From NCBI RefSeq assembly GCF_001580615.1, contig NZ_LHZC01000028.1:1-33006 (forward strand): a DNA stretch of 33,006 nt. The letters run 5' to 3'. Positions 14,794-23,258 of the stretch are shown here, piece after piece (the first letter of the stretch is position 1; each line of letters begins with the position of its first letter). This stretch comes from Acetobacter malorum (GTDB lineage: Bacteria > Pseudomonadota > Alphaproteobacteria > Acetobacterales > Acetobacteraceae). A model generated the notes under the pieces. It was not told the DNA's origin, made no database searches, and worked only from the letters and a program-made list of their open reading frames with translations. The position numbers and the translations under genes are program-made.

Positions 14794-15738
14794 ATGAGCC
14801 AGACGGGGCGTGGAATTCTGTACGGTGCGGGAGCCGGTGCCTTGTGGGGGCTGGTGTTTCTGGCGCCGGAACTTGTGCGGTCCTTCAGCCCGTTGATGCT
14901 GGCCGCCGGGCGGTATCTGGCCTATGGGCTGCTTGCAGGTGTGCTGCTTCTGCCGCGCTGGCGGCGTGTTTCTGCGCAACTGAGTGCGCGAGACTGGAAA
15001 GCCCTTTTCTGGCTCTCTCTGGCAGGCAACACACTTTATTATACTCTGCTGTCTCAGGCCGTACAAACCGGAGGCATTGCCCTGACCTCTCTCGTCATCG
15101 GTTTTCTGCCAGTCGCCGTCACGGTTATTGGGAGTCGGGATCAGGGGGCGGCCCCGTTGAAGTCCCTGCTGTTTTCTCTGGTTCTCTGTGCTGCCGGGGT
15201 GGTGTGCATTGGCTGGCAGGCTTTGGTTGAACCCCATCCATCCGGAAATACAGGCGTCGGATTATTGTGTGCAGTAGGCGCACTTGTGTCCTGGACAGCC
15301 TATGCGGTGGGAAACAGCCGGTGCCTGACCCGCCTGCGTTGTGTGTCTGAACATGACTGGAATTTGCTGACCGGCGTTGTGACCGGCGCACAGGCCATTG
15401 TGCTTGTGCCGTTTGCCCTGTGGGCGAACGCCGTGCCGCATTCTGCAGGCGCATGGGCACGCTTTGCAGGTGTTTCCGCAGGTGTTGCGCTGCTGGCGTC
15501 TATTTTTGGGAATGCGCTCTGGAACCGTATGAGCCGCCTGCTGCCGCTGACCATGACGGGGCAGATGATCTTATTTGAAACACTTTTTGCGCTGCTCTAC
15601 GGATTTTTATGGGAGCAAAGGCTGCCACGGCCTTTGGAACTGGCGGCTTTTGGACTGGTTGCAGCCAGTGTCATGTCCTGCGTTTCGGTCCATAGAAAGC
15701 ATGGACCACAGGCAAAAGAACCCTGCCAGACTGTTTGA
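14794..15738 (+). CDS. EamA/DMT-family transporter
   Basis: A 314-residue inner-membrane protein with about ten helices in two EamA repeats, beginning GILYGAGAGALWGLVFLAPE, a typical first helix. The second half includes WNRMSRLLPLTMTGQMILFE, typical of the last EamA helices. The substrate is unknown; relatives export amino acids or metabolites. The ATG at 14794 has GGGGAG nine bases upstream and fits the family start, whereas an in-frame ATG at 14743 lies close to the preceding terminator. The last codons (KEPCQTV) overlap the left arm of the terminator hairpin at 15721-15749. The gene is convergent with the VOC gene. Confidence 0.9.
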   Translation: MSQTGRGILYGAGAGALWGLVFLAPELVRSFSPLMLAAGRYLAYGLLAGVLLLPRWRRVSAQLSARDWKALFWLSLAGNTLYYTLLSQAVQTGGIALTSLVIGFLPVAVTVIGSRDQGAAPLKSLLFSLVLCAAGVVCIGWQALVEPHPSGNTGVGLLCAVGALVSWTAYAVGNSRCLTRLRCVSEHDWNLLTGVVTGAQAIVLVPFALWANAVPHSAGAWARFAGVSAGVALLASIFGNALWNRMSRLLPLTMTGQMILFETLFALLYGFLWEQRLPRPLELAAFGLVAASVMSCVSVHRKHGPQAKEPCQTV

Positions 15739-15749
15739 GTCTGGCAGGG
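15721..15749. terminator. Hairpin terminator shared by EamA and VOC genes
   Basis: CCCTGCCAGAC (15721-15731) and GTCTGGCAGGG (15739-15749) form an 11-base perfect stem containing the EamA stop codon in its loop. The minus side is followed by TTCTTTTGCC. The plus side has only a poor U-tract, so it fits the minus-strand gene best. Confidence 0.7.
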
Positions 15750-15778
15750 AAGGCAGAAAAAAGTCAGATAAAACCGGC

Positions 15779-16165
15779 TTATTTAGCAGGCATGACGTAC
15801 AGAGCGCACAGCTTGTTGCCGTCCGGGTCACGCAGATAAGCCAGATAAAGATCGCCATTGGGGGTGTGGCGCACGCCCGGCGGATCTTCAATGGCTTCCC
15901 CGCCATTGGCCACGCCGGCTTTGTGCCAGGCGTCGGCTTCTTCCGGGCTAGCGGCTGCAAAACCGATGGTGCTGCCATTGCCGCCCGTGGCAGGCTCACC
16001 ATTCAGCGGTTTGGTAATCATCAGACGGCCACCCCGATGCGTGTAGGCCAGACGGCCTTTGGCATTAGGTTCAGCAGGGGCGCAGCCCATGGCACCTAAA
16101 GTGGCATCATAAAACCGCTTGGAGCGGGCAATATCGTTACTGCCAAGCATGATATGGCTGAACAT
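15779..16165 (-). CDS. VOC-family (glyoxalase/bleomycin-resistance fold) protein
   Basis: A 128-residue cytoplasmic protein of the vicinal oxygen chelate superfamily. It opens FSHIMLGSNDIARSKRFYDA, with His4 as a likely metal ligand, and ends YLAYLRDPDGNKLCALY. This is the usual paired beta-alpha-beta-beta-beta layout. Members of this short class include lactoylglutathione lyase relatives and uncharacterised proteins, so the substrate cannot be named. GAGGAG lies about 12 bases before the ATG. The neighbour upstream on the same strand is the Tat-signal SDR, with a 126-base gap. Confidence 0.88.
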   Translation of the reverse strand: MFSHIMLGSNDIARSKRFYDATLGAMGCAPAEPNAKGRLAYTHRGGRLMITKPLNGEPATGGNGSTIGFAAASPEEADAWHKAGVANGGEAIEDPPGVRHTPNGDLYLAYLRDPDGNKLCALYVMPAK

Positions 16166-16291
16166 GAAGCGTTTTTCTCCTCACCCGGTATGGGAACGCG
16201 CAGAGTAGCGCGATACCGGGCATCGTCAAATTCTGTTTCTGGCACAGGGAGAGTGCTTTGGGGGTATGGCTGGCGCGGTGTGCCGCCAGAC

Positions 16292-17317
16292 TTATGGCAG
16301 GCCCACGCCGCCATTGGCGCCAATAATCTGGCCTGTCATGTAGCTGGCGTCATTGGAGGCCAGAAGCACATAGGCCGGGGCCAGTTCCGCTGGCTGGCCG
16401 GGGCGCTTCATGGGCACGGTTTCCCCAAATTTCTCGACATTTGCCATTGTCTGCCCACCGCTGACCTGCAACGCCGTCCAGAACGGGCCGGGGGCAATGG
16501 CGTTGACGCGAATGCCTTTGCTGACAAGCTGCTTGGCCAGTCCCTTTGCAAAATTGGCAATGCCTGCCTTGGTGATTGAGTAGTCCAGAATATTGGTGGA
16601 CGGCTCATACGCGTTGGTGGAGGAGGTGAAGATCATCGCGGAGCCGGGCTGCATGCGCGGAATAACCGCTTTGGTCAGCCAGAACAGGGCGTAGAGGTTG
16701 GTCTTCATCGTCCAGTCGAACGCTTCTGTCGTCACGTCCAGCAGGTCATCATGTGTCTGCTGGCGGCCTGCGCAGTTGACGAAGATATCCAGACCATCCA
16801 GCTCCACAAAGGCTTTTTCAACAAGCTGTTTGCAGAAGGCTTCATCCCGCAAATCCCCCGGCAGGGCGACAAACTTGCGGCCTTCCTTGCGGACCAGATC
16901 ACCCACTTCGGCAGCGTCCGCTTCTTCCTGCGGCAGATAGTTAATGGCGACATCCGCGCCTTCCCGCGCATAGGCAATGGCGGCGGCGCGGCCAAGCCCG
17001 GAATCTCCGCCGGTAATCAGCGCCTTGCGCCCCTTGAGTTTGCCGCTGCCAACATAGCTTTTCTCACCGTGGTCGGGCCGGGGGTCCATTTTGGAGGCAA
17101 GGCCGGGCCAAGGCTGCGGCTGGGCTTTAAACGGTGCGTGCGGATACAGGGTGCGGGGGTCTTTAAGCGGGGAGGAGGACATAGCGTTCTCTTTCACAGT
17201 CTGGGCCGCGGCAAGGTTGACGAAGACGGGCGTGCCAGCCGCTGCCGCCACGCCTGCCATTTTCAGAACGGTGCGGCGGTAGGTGCTGTGTTTGGGGGCC
17301 GGTGTTTCGTCAGTCAT
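16292..17317 (-). CDS. Tat-signal short-chain dehydrogenase (YghA-like)
   Basis: A 341-residue SDR preceded by an apparent twin-arginine export signal: TYRRTVLKMAGVAAAAGTPV (residues 12-31, Arg14-Arg15), then a hydrophobic stretch ending AAAQT. After a YghA-type linker (PHAPFKAQPQPWPGL), the Rossmann motif GGDSGLG (103-109), NCAG (181-184) and catalytic Ser232, Tyr246 and Lys250 in DYSITKAG are present. The C-terminal NGGVGLP completes the family pattern. The enzyme should oxidise or reduce an alcohol or aldehyde with NAD(P). If exported, it must carry its cofactor folded in, as Tat substrates can. The ATG at 17317 has AAGGA seven bases upstream; one at 17335 is less likely. Confidence 0.9.
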   Translation of the reverse strand: MTDETPAPKHSTYRRTVLKMAGVAAAAGTPVFVNLAAAQTVKENAMSSSPLKDPRTLYPHAPFKAQPQPWPGLASKMDPRPDHGEKSYVGSGKLKGRKALITGGDSGLGRAAAIAYAREGADVAINYLPQEEADAAEVGDLVRKEGRKFVALPGDLRDEAFCKQLVEKAFVELDGLDIFVNCAGRQQTHDDLLDVTTEAFDWTMKTNLYALFWLTKAVIPRMQPGSAMIFTSSTNAYEPSTNILDYSITKAGIANFAKGLAKQLVSKGIRVNAIAPGPFWTALQVSGGQTMANVEKFGETVPMKRPGQPAELAPAYVLLASNDASYMTGQIIGANGGVGLP

Positions 17318-17581
17318 GCGGAGGTCCTTTCGCATCAGGCCACAAATCCGGCCTGAATGTGTCTGTCTGGCCTGCGGCTTTAAGGGTTCAGGTAAACTGA
17401 CGTTCCGGCAGCGGAGGGGTTCCCGGGCAGGGGTTGTGCGCGGTGCATGGCAGGAGAGAGCGATGAGAAGGCCTCAAAATAAAAAGGCGTTAATATATTC
17501 TCTTCTAAAAACTCCTTATATTTGACATCAAGTGCAAATATCGTAAAAAAATCAGTCATAAAAAATAAGAGGATATGTCTC

Positions 17582-18517
17582 GTGAAGCGTCTTTTTATAC
17601 TTGCGGGGTTTCATAAAACAGGCACAAGTTCTGTGCAGCGTATTCTCTCCACTCTTCATGATCAGGAAAAGCTGAAGGAAAATCCATCTCTACATTATTT
17701 TGAAGCTGGCCGGATGCAGAACTGGGTCTCTCATTCCGGTGTTGTCTATGATTTGCTTGCAAATAATCGTGAGTCTCTTCGCAAAATGCAGGAAGAGGCA
17801 AAATTGTCCAGGTCTGAGACAGGCGTGATTTCATCCGAGGATTTTTCATATTTGTTTTCCTGCGGAGTTTTACAGGAAACGATTGATGCCTTTACGGACC
17901 TTGATGTGCATCTTGTCTACTTTGTGCGTGCTCATGATAAGTGGATTGAGTCCATGTATAATGAAGACGTCAAAAGGATGCGGGTTAATTGTGAAATATC
18001 AGACTATATCCAATCAAAAATAAACTCTTTTTCATTTTTAAGAGCAATAAATTTTTCGGAACGATTTATTAAAAAAGAAAATATACATGTTTTTATTTTT
18101 GATCCAAAAACGTTTTCTTCAAATATTATGGATCTTCTTGGTGTGGGGGATATATGGGATGGCCAGACACCCTGGGATAATCCATCGCTATCGGTCAATT
18201 GTGTGGAACTCTTGCGCCATATGAGCATGGAATACCCCGAACTTGTGCATAATGTGGAGATGTTGATTGACAATCTTTACCGTTTGCAGGGACATCTGGG
18301 GCTTGAGACGGATCTTTCCTTTATGTCTTCTGATCATAACGCAATGATATTTAATCATTATTTTGAAGAGAGTATAGGTCTGTCTGAATTGAGTGGCGGA
18401 CCATCAATTCCTTTCTGGACACCAAGAACCGGACTATTTATCACTCAATCTCAGCAGAGTCGTGCCTTGGAATTTATGAAAACCGTAATTTCGGGGGATA
18501 TTAAAGGAATGGGATAA
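17582..18517 (+). CDS. Sulfotransferase-like protein
   Basis: A 311-residue protein with sulfotransferase-fold features. The N-terminal MKRLFILAGFHKTGTSSVQR has the 5'-phosphosulfate loop HKTGTSS (11-17). VYFVRAHDKWIESMYNED (about 112-129) resembles the 3'-phosphate-binding strand and helix, with Arg116 and Ser124. It would move sulfate from PAPS to a glycan or other acceptor. The GTG at 17582 is chosen because AGAGGA sits 8 bases upstream and the protein then begins directly at the first strand. A TTG-started extension to 17522 is less likely. GC is clearly lower than in flanking genes. It is separated by 6 bases from the glycosyltransferase gene that follows. Confidence 0.78.
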   Translation: MKRLFILAGFHKTGTSSVQRILSTLHDQEKLKENPSLHYFEAGRMQNWVSHSGVVYDLLANNRESLRKMQEEAKLSRSETGVISSEDFSYLFSCGVLQETIDAFTDLDVHLVYFVRAHDKWIESMYNEDVKRMRVNCEISDYIQSKINSFSFLRAINFSERFIKKENIHVFIFDPKTFSSNIMDLLGVGDIWDGQTPWDNPSLSVNCVELLRHMSMEYPELVHNVEMLIDNLYRLQGHLGLETDLSFMSSDHNAMIFNHYFEESIGLSELSGGPSIPFWTPRTGLFITQSQQSRALEFMKTVISGDIKGMG

Positions 18518-18523
18518 TTCAGA

Positions 18524-18700
18524 ATGAATGAAGTTTCTTTACTTAATAAAAAGAAAGCAAAATTTGGTATTTATTTTGATTGGCCGTTAAATTCTCGGTC
18601 TGGTGGTCCTACAGGCTACCTCAGTACATTATTTGAGGGGTTGTCTACTCTGTTTAACGGTGCTGAGGTTGAGTTGATTTCTCAGCCAAAGCCAAGCTAG
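18524..18700 (+). pseudogene. N-terminal fragment of the two-domain glycosyltransferase, ended by in-frame TAG
   Basis: From ATG 18524, 58 codons read MNEVSLLNKKKAKFGIYFDW and on through the GT4-type glycine-rich start SRSGGPTGYLSTLFEGL, then stop at TAG 18698-18700. The same frame continues after the TAG without another stop to 21301. This is therefore one gene of about 925 codons with a single amber codon, not two genes. Possible causes are a real inactivating mutation, tolerated readthrough or a sequencing error. The missing N-terminal strand and loop normally help bind the acceptor. Confidence 0.75.
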
Positions 18701-18736
18701 GAATATCTTCCTGGCGCGTGGGGTCTGCCTGATGGC

Positions 18737-21301
18737 GTGCCGCTGTTTTCTGAAATAAACAATTTGTATAAATATGCCGCTCTTGTTGAGAATAATAAAA
18801 CGCTTGAAGAGGCGGCGTATTTTGCTGAGATGGATCAATTCAGGCTTTCAGATGATGCAGTAAAGGAGATTAAAAAGCAGTCTTATGAGGCAATTCACGC
18901 TCATACAACTGTTGATCTTCTTAAACTGCACTTCTCGCTCACCCGGGAGGGGCGACGGCATGTCACCAAACTGATTTTGACAAGCCATTGTCCTGAAGCG
19001 CCCGCCAAGGAGTGGTCCGAGGTGGCCTTCGCCAACGGCGCGGACTCGCAGGTCGCTCAGAAGCTGTATGAAGTCTATAGTGTGCTGGACCGACTGGCCT
19101 TCATGTTTGCTGATGTTCTGATTTTTCCATGCCCGGAAGCCATGGAGCCTTATCGCGGCTCTATTCCTGATTTTGACAGGCTATATCGACACAAGCCTGT
19201 GTATTTTGTGCCAACAGGCAGTAAGACCATGCCGGTTAAGGCCTCCCGCAAGGACGTGCGTCAGACGCTTGGTCTGAGCAATGCGTTTGTTCTTGGGTAT
19301 ATTGGCCGCCACAATGTTGTGAAAGGCTATGACCGTTTAGAGCGTCTGGCTGAAAAACTTTTCAAAAAATATGACAATGTCAGCATACTTGTGGGTGGGA
19401 AAGCCGGGCCACTGCCAACCGTTGAACACCCGAAGTGGATTGAATATGGCTGGACCACAACACCCGGTGATATTGTTAATGCTGCGGATGTTTTTGTCGT
19501 TCCCAATCAGGCAACCTATTTTGATCTGATTGTTTTGGAAGCTCTCTCGCTAGGCGCAATCCTAATTTTGTCCAGAACAGGCGGAAACCGGTATTTTGAA
19601 GGACAGTCATCGGGTATTTTCCTGTTTTCGGATGATGATGAGTTCATGGATATTATAGCGCATCTGCGGGCGATGCCGCAGGAAAAATATGAGGCGCTGA
19701 AGCAGCAGAATAAGGAACTTTTTGAAAAAAATTATACGGAGCAGGTCTTCGCTCAAAGATATCTGAACGTTCTTAAGGAGATTACTGCCCCGCTTAAACG
19801 GGTCAAAAAAGCAGCTACGGGTCGATATGCCTCTCCCAAAGTCAGCATTATTGTCCCGGTTTATAATGTTGCTCCCTATGTCGGCCAGTGTATCCGCTCC
19901 ATTCTGGCACAGTCCTACACAAACTTTGAACTGTTGATTGTTGATGATGGATCAACAGACGGAAGCTCCGGCATTATTGAGGCGTTTTTAAACGACTCTC
20001 GCGTGCAAATTCTCACGCAGACTAATAAGGGTCTTTCCGCTGCGCGAAATTACGCGTTGGAAAAGGCACGGGGAGAATGGGTATCCTTTATTGATGGGGA
20101 TGACTATCTTGATCCAGATTTCCTGAAAACGCTTCTGGATACCTGTGAAAAGGATAAAACAGAAGTTGCTGTCTGTGCGATCAATGAGTTTGATGCAGAA
20201 GGAACGCACTATCAGGATACGATCCATGATGAAATAAAGTTCTACGGGCAGGCAAGTGGTAGTTTGATCAATATGTCACCCTTCATACCGGTGACATTTT
20301 ATCCTAGTGCCTGGAACAAACTTTATAAGAGAAGCCTGTTCGATACGATCCATTACCCTGTTGGCTTTCTGTATGAAGATCATCCCGTCCACTGGGAAAT
20401 CATGCTCCGCACCGAGCGTTTCTCGTACATACGGCGGCCGCTCTATTTCCATCGCACAGATGAAAAAAGTCGCATTTCCAGAGGTGGGGATAGAAGAAAT
20501 TTTGAAATCTTCTACATCATTTCTTATATCTACTCCCTGGTCTGCAAGGATTACGGCTATTACACCGCAAAGCATGTGATAGCGCAGATCTTGCAGAGAC
20601 TGGTTTGGGAACGCTCCTGGTCAATTGTCGACCCGGCGATTAAGCACGAGATGTCCTGGCTTTTTGAAATCCACAGAAAGCTTCTGGAAGTCTGTGAGTC
20701 TGAATTAACCGGGAACAGGGACTGGTTTATTACGAGCGATTTTCTTGATGAGCAGCATAAATACCGTTCCAAACTGGTGCATGAAAAACACCCGAGTGAT
20801 CGTTACCACTATCCCCTCCGCAACAGGGTCAGTGTCACGAATAGAACGGCAGGGCCGAGTGCTGCTGTTGAGAGTCTGGTCCATGCGGACTGGGATGCGG
20901 GATCGCTTCTTGTGCATCCACATATGGGTGGTACGACAATTGCTGAAATTTTCGGGATGGGGGGCTTTGGAGCAGCACGCCTCCTGGCCGTGTTCAGTCT
21001 TGAAAATGAGCAGGCTCCGGAAATTGAGGTGTCAGTATGGGCCTCTCCTTTTCGGGTCATGGATACGTCTGTGTTTGACGAGGACCCGGAGGAAAGCAGC
21101 CTTTGCATTCTGCCTTGGCGTATGCTCAAAGGCTGGCAACGAGTTTCAATTCAGGCCGAGATTGCGCATCTGACTCCCACGCACTGGCTTTATATCTGCT
21201 CCAGAGTGAAAAAAGGCGGCCCCGTCGATGCTTTTGCTTGGCTACATGTGAGAAAAATGGCCATTGCGAAGATAAAGCCGGATTTTCATAACATTGTCTG
21301 A
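18737..21301 (+). CDS. Two-domain glycosyltransferase (GT4-like plus GT2), part after the amber codon
   Basis: An 854-codon open frame beginning at GTG 18737 with no good ribosome site; probably the body of the gene that starts at 18524. Residues about 1-355 are a GT-B, GT4-type domain with VLGYIGRHNVVKGYDRLERL and the donor-site region VVPNQATYFDLIVLEALSLG. Residues about 369-600 are a GT-A, GT2 domain with VSIIVPVYNVAPYVGQCIRS, VDDGSTDGS and the metal-binding FIDGDDYLD (453-456). A C-terminal domain of about 170 residues (690-854) is not recognised. It likely builds a surface polysaccharide or glycan together with the upstream sulfotransferase-like protein. If translation cannot pass or restart after the TAG, the gene is inactive. 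Confidence 0.8.
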   Translation: MPLFSEINNLYKYAALVENNKTLEEAAYFAEMDQFRLSDDAVKEIKKQSYEAIHAHTTVDLLKLHFSLTREGRRHVTKLILTSHCPEAPAKEWSEVAFANGADSQVAQKLYEVYSVLDRLAFMFADVLIFPCPEAMEPYRGSIPDFDRLYRHKPVYFVPTGSKTMPVKASRKDVRQTLGLSNAFVLGYIGRHNVVKGYDRLERLAEKLFKKYDNVSILVGGKAGPLPTVEHPKWIEYGWTTTPGDIVNAADVFVVPNQATYFDLIVLEALSLGAILILSRTGGNRYFEGQSSGIFLFSDDDEFMDIIAHLRAMPQEKYEALKQQNKELFEKNYTEQVFAQRYLNVLKEITAPLKRVKKAATGRYASPKVSIIVPVYNVAPYVGQCIRSILAQSYTNFELLIVDDGSTDGSSGIIEAFLNDSRVQILTQTNKGLSAARNYALEKARGEWVSFIDGDDYLDPDFLKTLLDTCEKDKTEVAVCAINEFDAEGTHYQDTIHDEIKFYGQASGSLINMSPFIPVTFYPSAWNKLYKRSLFDTIHYPVGFLYEDHPVHWEIMLRTERFSYIRRPLYFHRTDEKSRISRGGDRRNFEIFYIISYIYSLVCKDYGYYTAKHVIAQILQRLVWERSWSIVDPAIKHEMSWLFEIHRKLLEVCESELTGNRDWFITSDFLDEQHKYRSKLVHEKHPSDRYHYPLRNRVSVTNRTAGPSAAVESLVHADWDAGSLLVHPHMGGTTIAEIFGMGGFGAARLLAVFSLENEQAPEIEVSVWASPFRVMDTSVFDEDPEESSLCILPWRMLKGWQRVSIQAEIAHLTPTHWLYICSRVKKGGPVDAFAWLHVRKMAIAKIKPDFHNIV

Positions 21302-21310
21302 GAAAAGAGA

Positions 21311-21856
21311 GTGATAGACGAGAAGAAATCTAAAGTGCCGTCTCTGGAAACGGATCGTCTGCTGTTTCAGGCCCCGCGACGGGAGGATTTTGAGGACTTC
21401 GCCGCCATGCGGGCGGACCCGATTGTGGCGCGCTACACTTCTGGTAAGCCGGAAAGCGGCAACGCCACATGGGGCAGGCTGCTGCATTACAGAGGGCTGT
21501 GGGGCATTATGGGCTTTGGCTTCTGGATGGTGCGGGAAAAGCAGACGGGCCGCTTTGTGGGCACGATCGGTTTTAATGAGGCGCATCGCGGGCTGACGCC
21601 GTCCATGGATGACATCCCGGAAGCAGGCTGGGTTCTGGCCTCATGGTGCCACGGGCAAGGCTTTGCGACAGAAGGCGTAAAAGCCGCCTGCGCGTGGCTG
21701 GATACACAGACGCCGTATAGACGCTCTGTGTGCATTATTGCGCCAGCCAACACGCCATCAATCCGCATTGCAGAGAAAAACGGTTTCTCTTTGTTTGCAA
21801 CCACGCAGTATCTGAATGAAGAAACGCTGATGTTTGAGAGAAAGGTTGCGGGCTGA
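21311..21856 (+). CDS. GNAT-family N-acetyltransferase (RimJ/RimL type)
   Basis: A 181-residue acetyltransferase of the RimJ/RimL-like GNAT group. LETDRLLFQAPRREDFEDFA is the family opening. FVGTIGFNEAH is the central strand pair. GWVLASWCHGQGFATEGVKA contains the acetyl-CoA-binding R/Q-x-x-G-x-A-like turn. IRIAEKNGFSLFA is the typical final helix-strand. It may acetylate a protein N terminus or small molecule; the substrate is unknown. It starts at GTG 21311, nine bases after the glycosyltransferase stop, so it may be in the same transcript. Its GC is host-like, and it probably belongs to the original chromosome. Confidence 0.88.
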   Translation: MIDEKKSKVPSLETDRLLFQAPRREDFEDFAAMRADPIVARYTSGKPESGNATWGRLLHYRGLWGIMGFGFWMVREKQTGRFVGTIGFNEAHRGLTPSMDDIPEAGWVLASWCHGQGFATEGVKAACAWLDTQTPYRRSVCIIAPANTPSIRIAEKNGFSLFATTQYLNEETLMFERKVAG

Positions 21857-21952
21857 CAGCCTTATTCCTGAATACGGCATGGGTTTTAGAAGGGTTTTGA
21901 AGGGCGTTATGACGATGGCCAGACTATTGTCGGGTGTCGGTTTAACCTGAGA

Positions 21953-21984
21953 AAACGCCCATACTTTTTGAAAGATGGGCGCAT
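21953..21984. terminator. Terminator between the GNAT and acyltransferase genes
   Basis: CGCCCAT (21956-21962) and ATGGGCG (21975-21981) form a stem around ACTTTTTGAAAG. On the minus strand it is followed by TTTTCTC, suiting the acyltransferase; the plus side has a weaker T-run. Confidence 0.75.
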
Positions 21985-21990
21985 TGTCTT

Positions 21991-23160
21991 TTAAGAGGCT
22001 TTTTGAATCCGGCCCAAACGCTGGCGCAGGGTGCGGTTGAGCGGTTCAGAGAAATGACGGCTGATTAGGCTTGCCAGCAGGCCGGAGCCGATGAGGAAGA
22101 CGGGCAGGAGGGCCAGCCGCTCAAACCCGGTTTGGGACACGGTTCCGGGCGGCAGCACGGTACGGAGCAGGCCCAGAATAATCAGGTGGAACAGGTAGAG
22201 TTCGTAACTCAGGCGGCCCGTTCCTTCTACGCCGCGCAGGAGGCGGGAGCGGGTGGTGAGGGGGCCGTTTGCATGATGCGCGGAGGCAATCAGCAGCACC
22301 GCAGTCCCCAGCGCCATGGCGGAAACGCCCCAGATATTGGTGGCCCCGATGGACTTCCAGAGATAGAGCGCGACCATGCCCGCAATAACGGCAGGCTGAA
22401 GCAGGCGCGCTGCAAGCCCGTCCAGCCGCCAGTGGGTAGCCACCACAGCGGCCATGCAGCCAATGGCAATCCCGTCGAATGAGGCCAGATAAGCAAACAG
22501 GAAACCGGATTCATCATCCTGATGCCCCATGCGGTAAAACGGACCAACCAGCGCGACCGCTGCCCAGAACAGCATGATAAGCGGTTGACGACGCAACACC
22601 AGCGCGACCAGCGGGAAGGTGAGGTAAAATACTTCCTCCACGGACAGGGACCACAACACGCCCAGCGCGTAATTGGCCCAGTCATAATGGGCAATAAACA
22701 CATTCATGCTGAAGGTGAGGGCGGCCAGATTGGCCCGCATCATGGCGGCAAGGGGAGAAAGGCCGGGAATGTGCGTGGCGAAAATGGGGATGCCCGCCAG
22801 AGCAAGCCCGTTGACCAGCGCCAGTAAAAGCAGCAGGCACGGCACAATGCGCGCAATGCGAAAAGCGTAGAACGTGCGGGCCTTGATGGCGGCCAGACTG
22901 CCATAGCGGGCCAGCGTGTTGCTGGTAATCAGGAAGCCGGAAATGACAAAAAACAGCGTAACGCCGTAATTGCCGTTGCGCGCTACCGCCCGCACGCCTT
23001 CTGGCGTGAGCAGCGTGCCCAGTGCGGAATGGCCCAGCGGATAGGCAATGCAAAAATGGTGGAACAGCACCAGAAGAATGGCAATGCCGCGGAGCAGATC
23101 AATCCGTCGGTTGCGGTGGCCGGGGGTAACCGGCGGTGGTTCGGGCGGCGGGAGGGGCAT
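21991..23160 (-). CDS. Acyltransferase 3 family membrane protein (OafA/YrhL-like)
   Basis: A 389-residue inner-membrane O-acyltransferase with about ten hydrophobic helices. The hallmark first helix is RRIDLLRGIAILLVLFHHF (from residue 18), in which the paired His34-His35 carries the catalytic residue. VLWSLSVEEVFYLTFPLVAL is the other conserved family segment. Such proteins acetylate or otherwise acylate surface sugars, peptidoglycan or exopolysaccharide. The start is preceded by only a weak ribosome site. The short proline-rich N terminus (MPLPPPEPPP) is unusual but short. Nearness to the glycosyltransferase cassette suggests a surface-sugar role. Confidence 0.9.
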   Translation of the reverse strand: MPLPPPEPPPVTPGHRNRRIDLLRGIAILLVLFHHFCIAYPLGHSALGTLLTPEGVRAVARNGNYGVTLFFVISGFLITSNTLARYGSLAAIKARTFYAFRIARIVPCLLLLLALVNGLALAGIPIFATHIPGLSPLAAMMRANLAALTFSMNVFIAHYDWANYALGVLWSLSVEEVFYLTFPLVALVLRRQPLIMLFWAAVALVGPFYRMGHQDDESGFLFAYLASFDGIAIGCMAAVVATHWRLDGLAARLLQPAVIAGMVALYLWKSIGATNIWGVSAMALGTAVLLIASAHHANGPLTTRSRLLRGVEGTGRLSYELYLFHLIILGLLRTVLPPGTVSQTGFERLALLPVFLIGSGLLASLISRHFSEPLNRTLRQRLGRIQKAS

Positions 23161-23258
23161 GGGGAACCTGTCTGGCAGAAGGACAATCCAGACGGTTGTG
23201 GCAGCGGTTCGTGGTTAAAATAGGACGGTTCCGCAATGAAAAACCCGCAGGCGTAGGG

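Noticed and set aside
17522..17581. TTG-started N-terminal extension of the sulfotransferase-like protein
   Set aside because: The GTG at 17582 has a well-placed AGAGGA and begins directly at the first strand of the fold.
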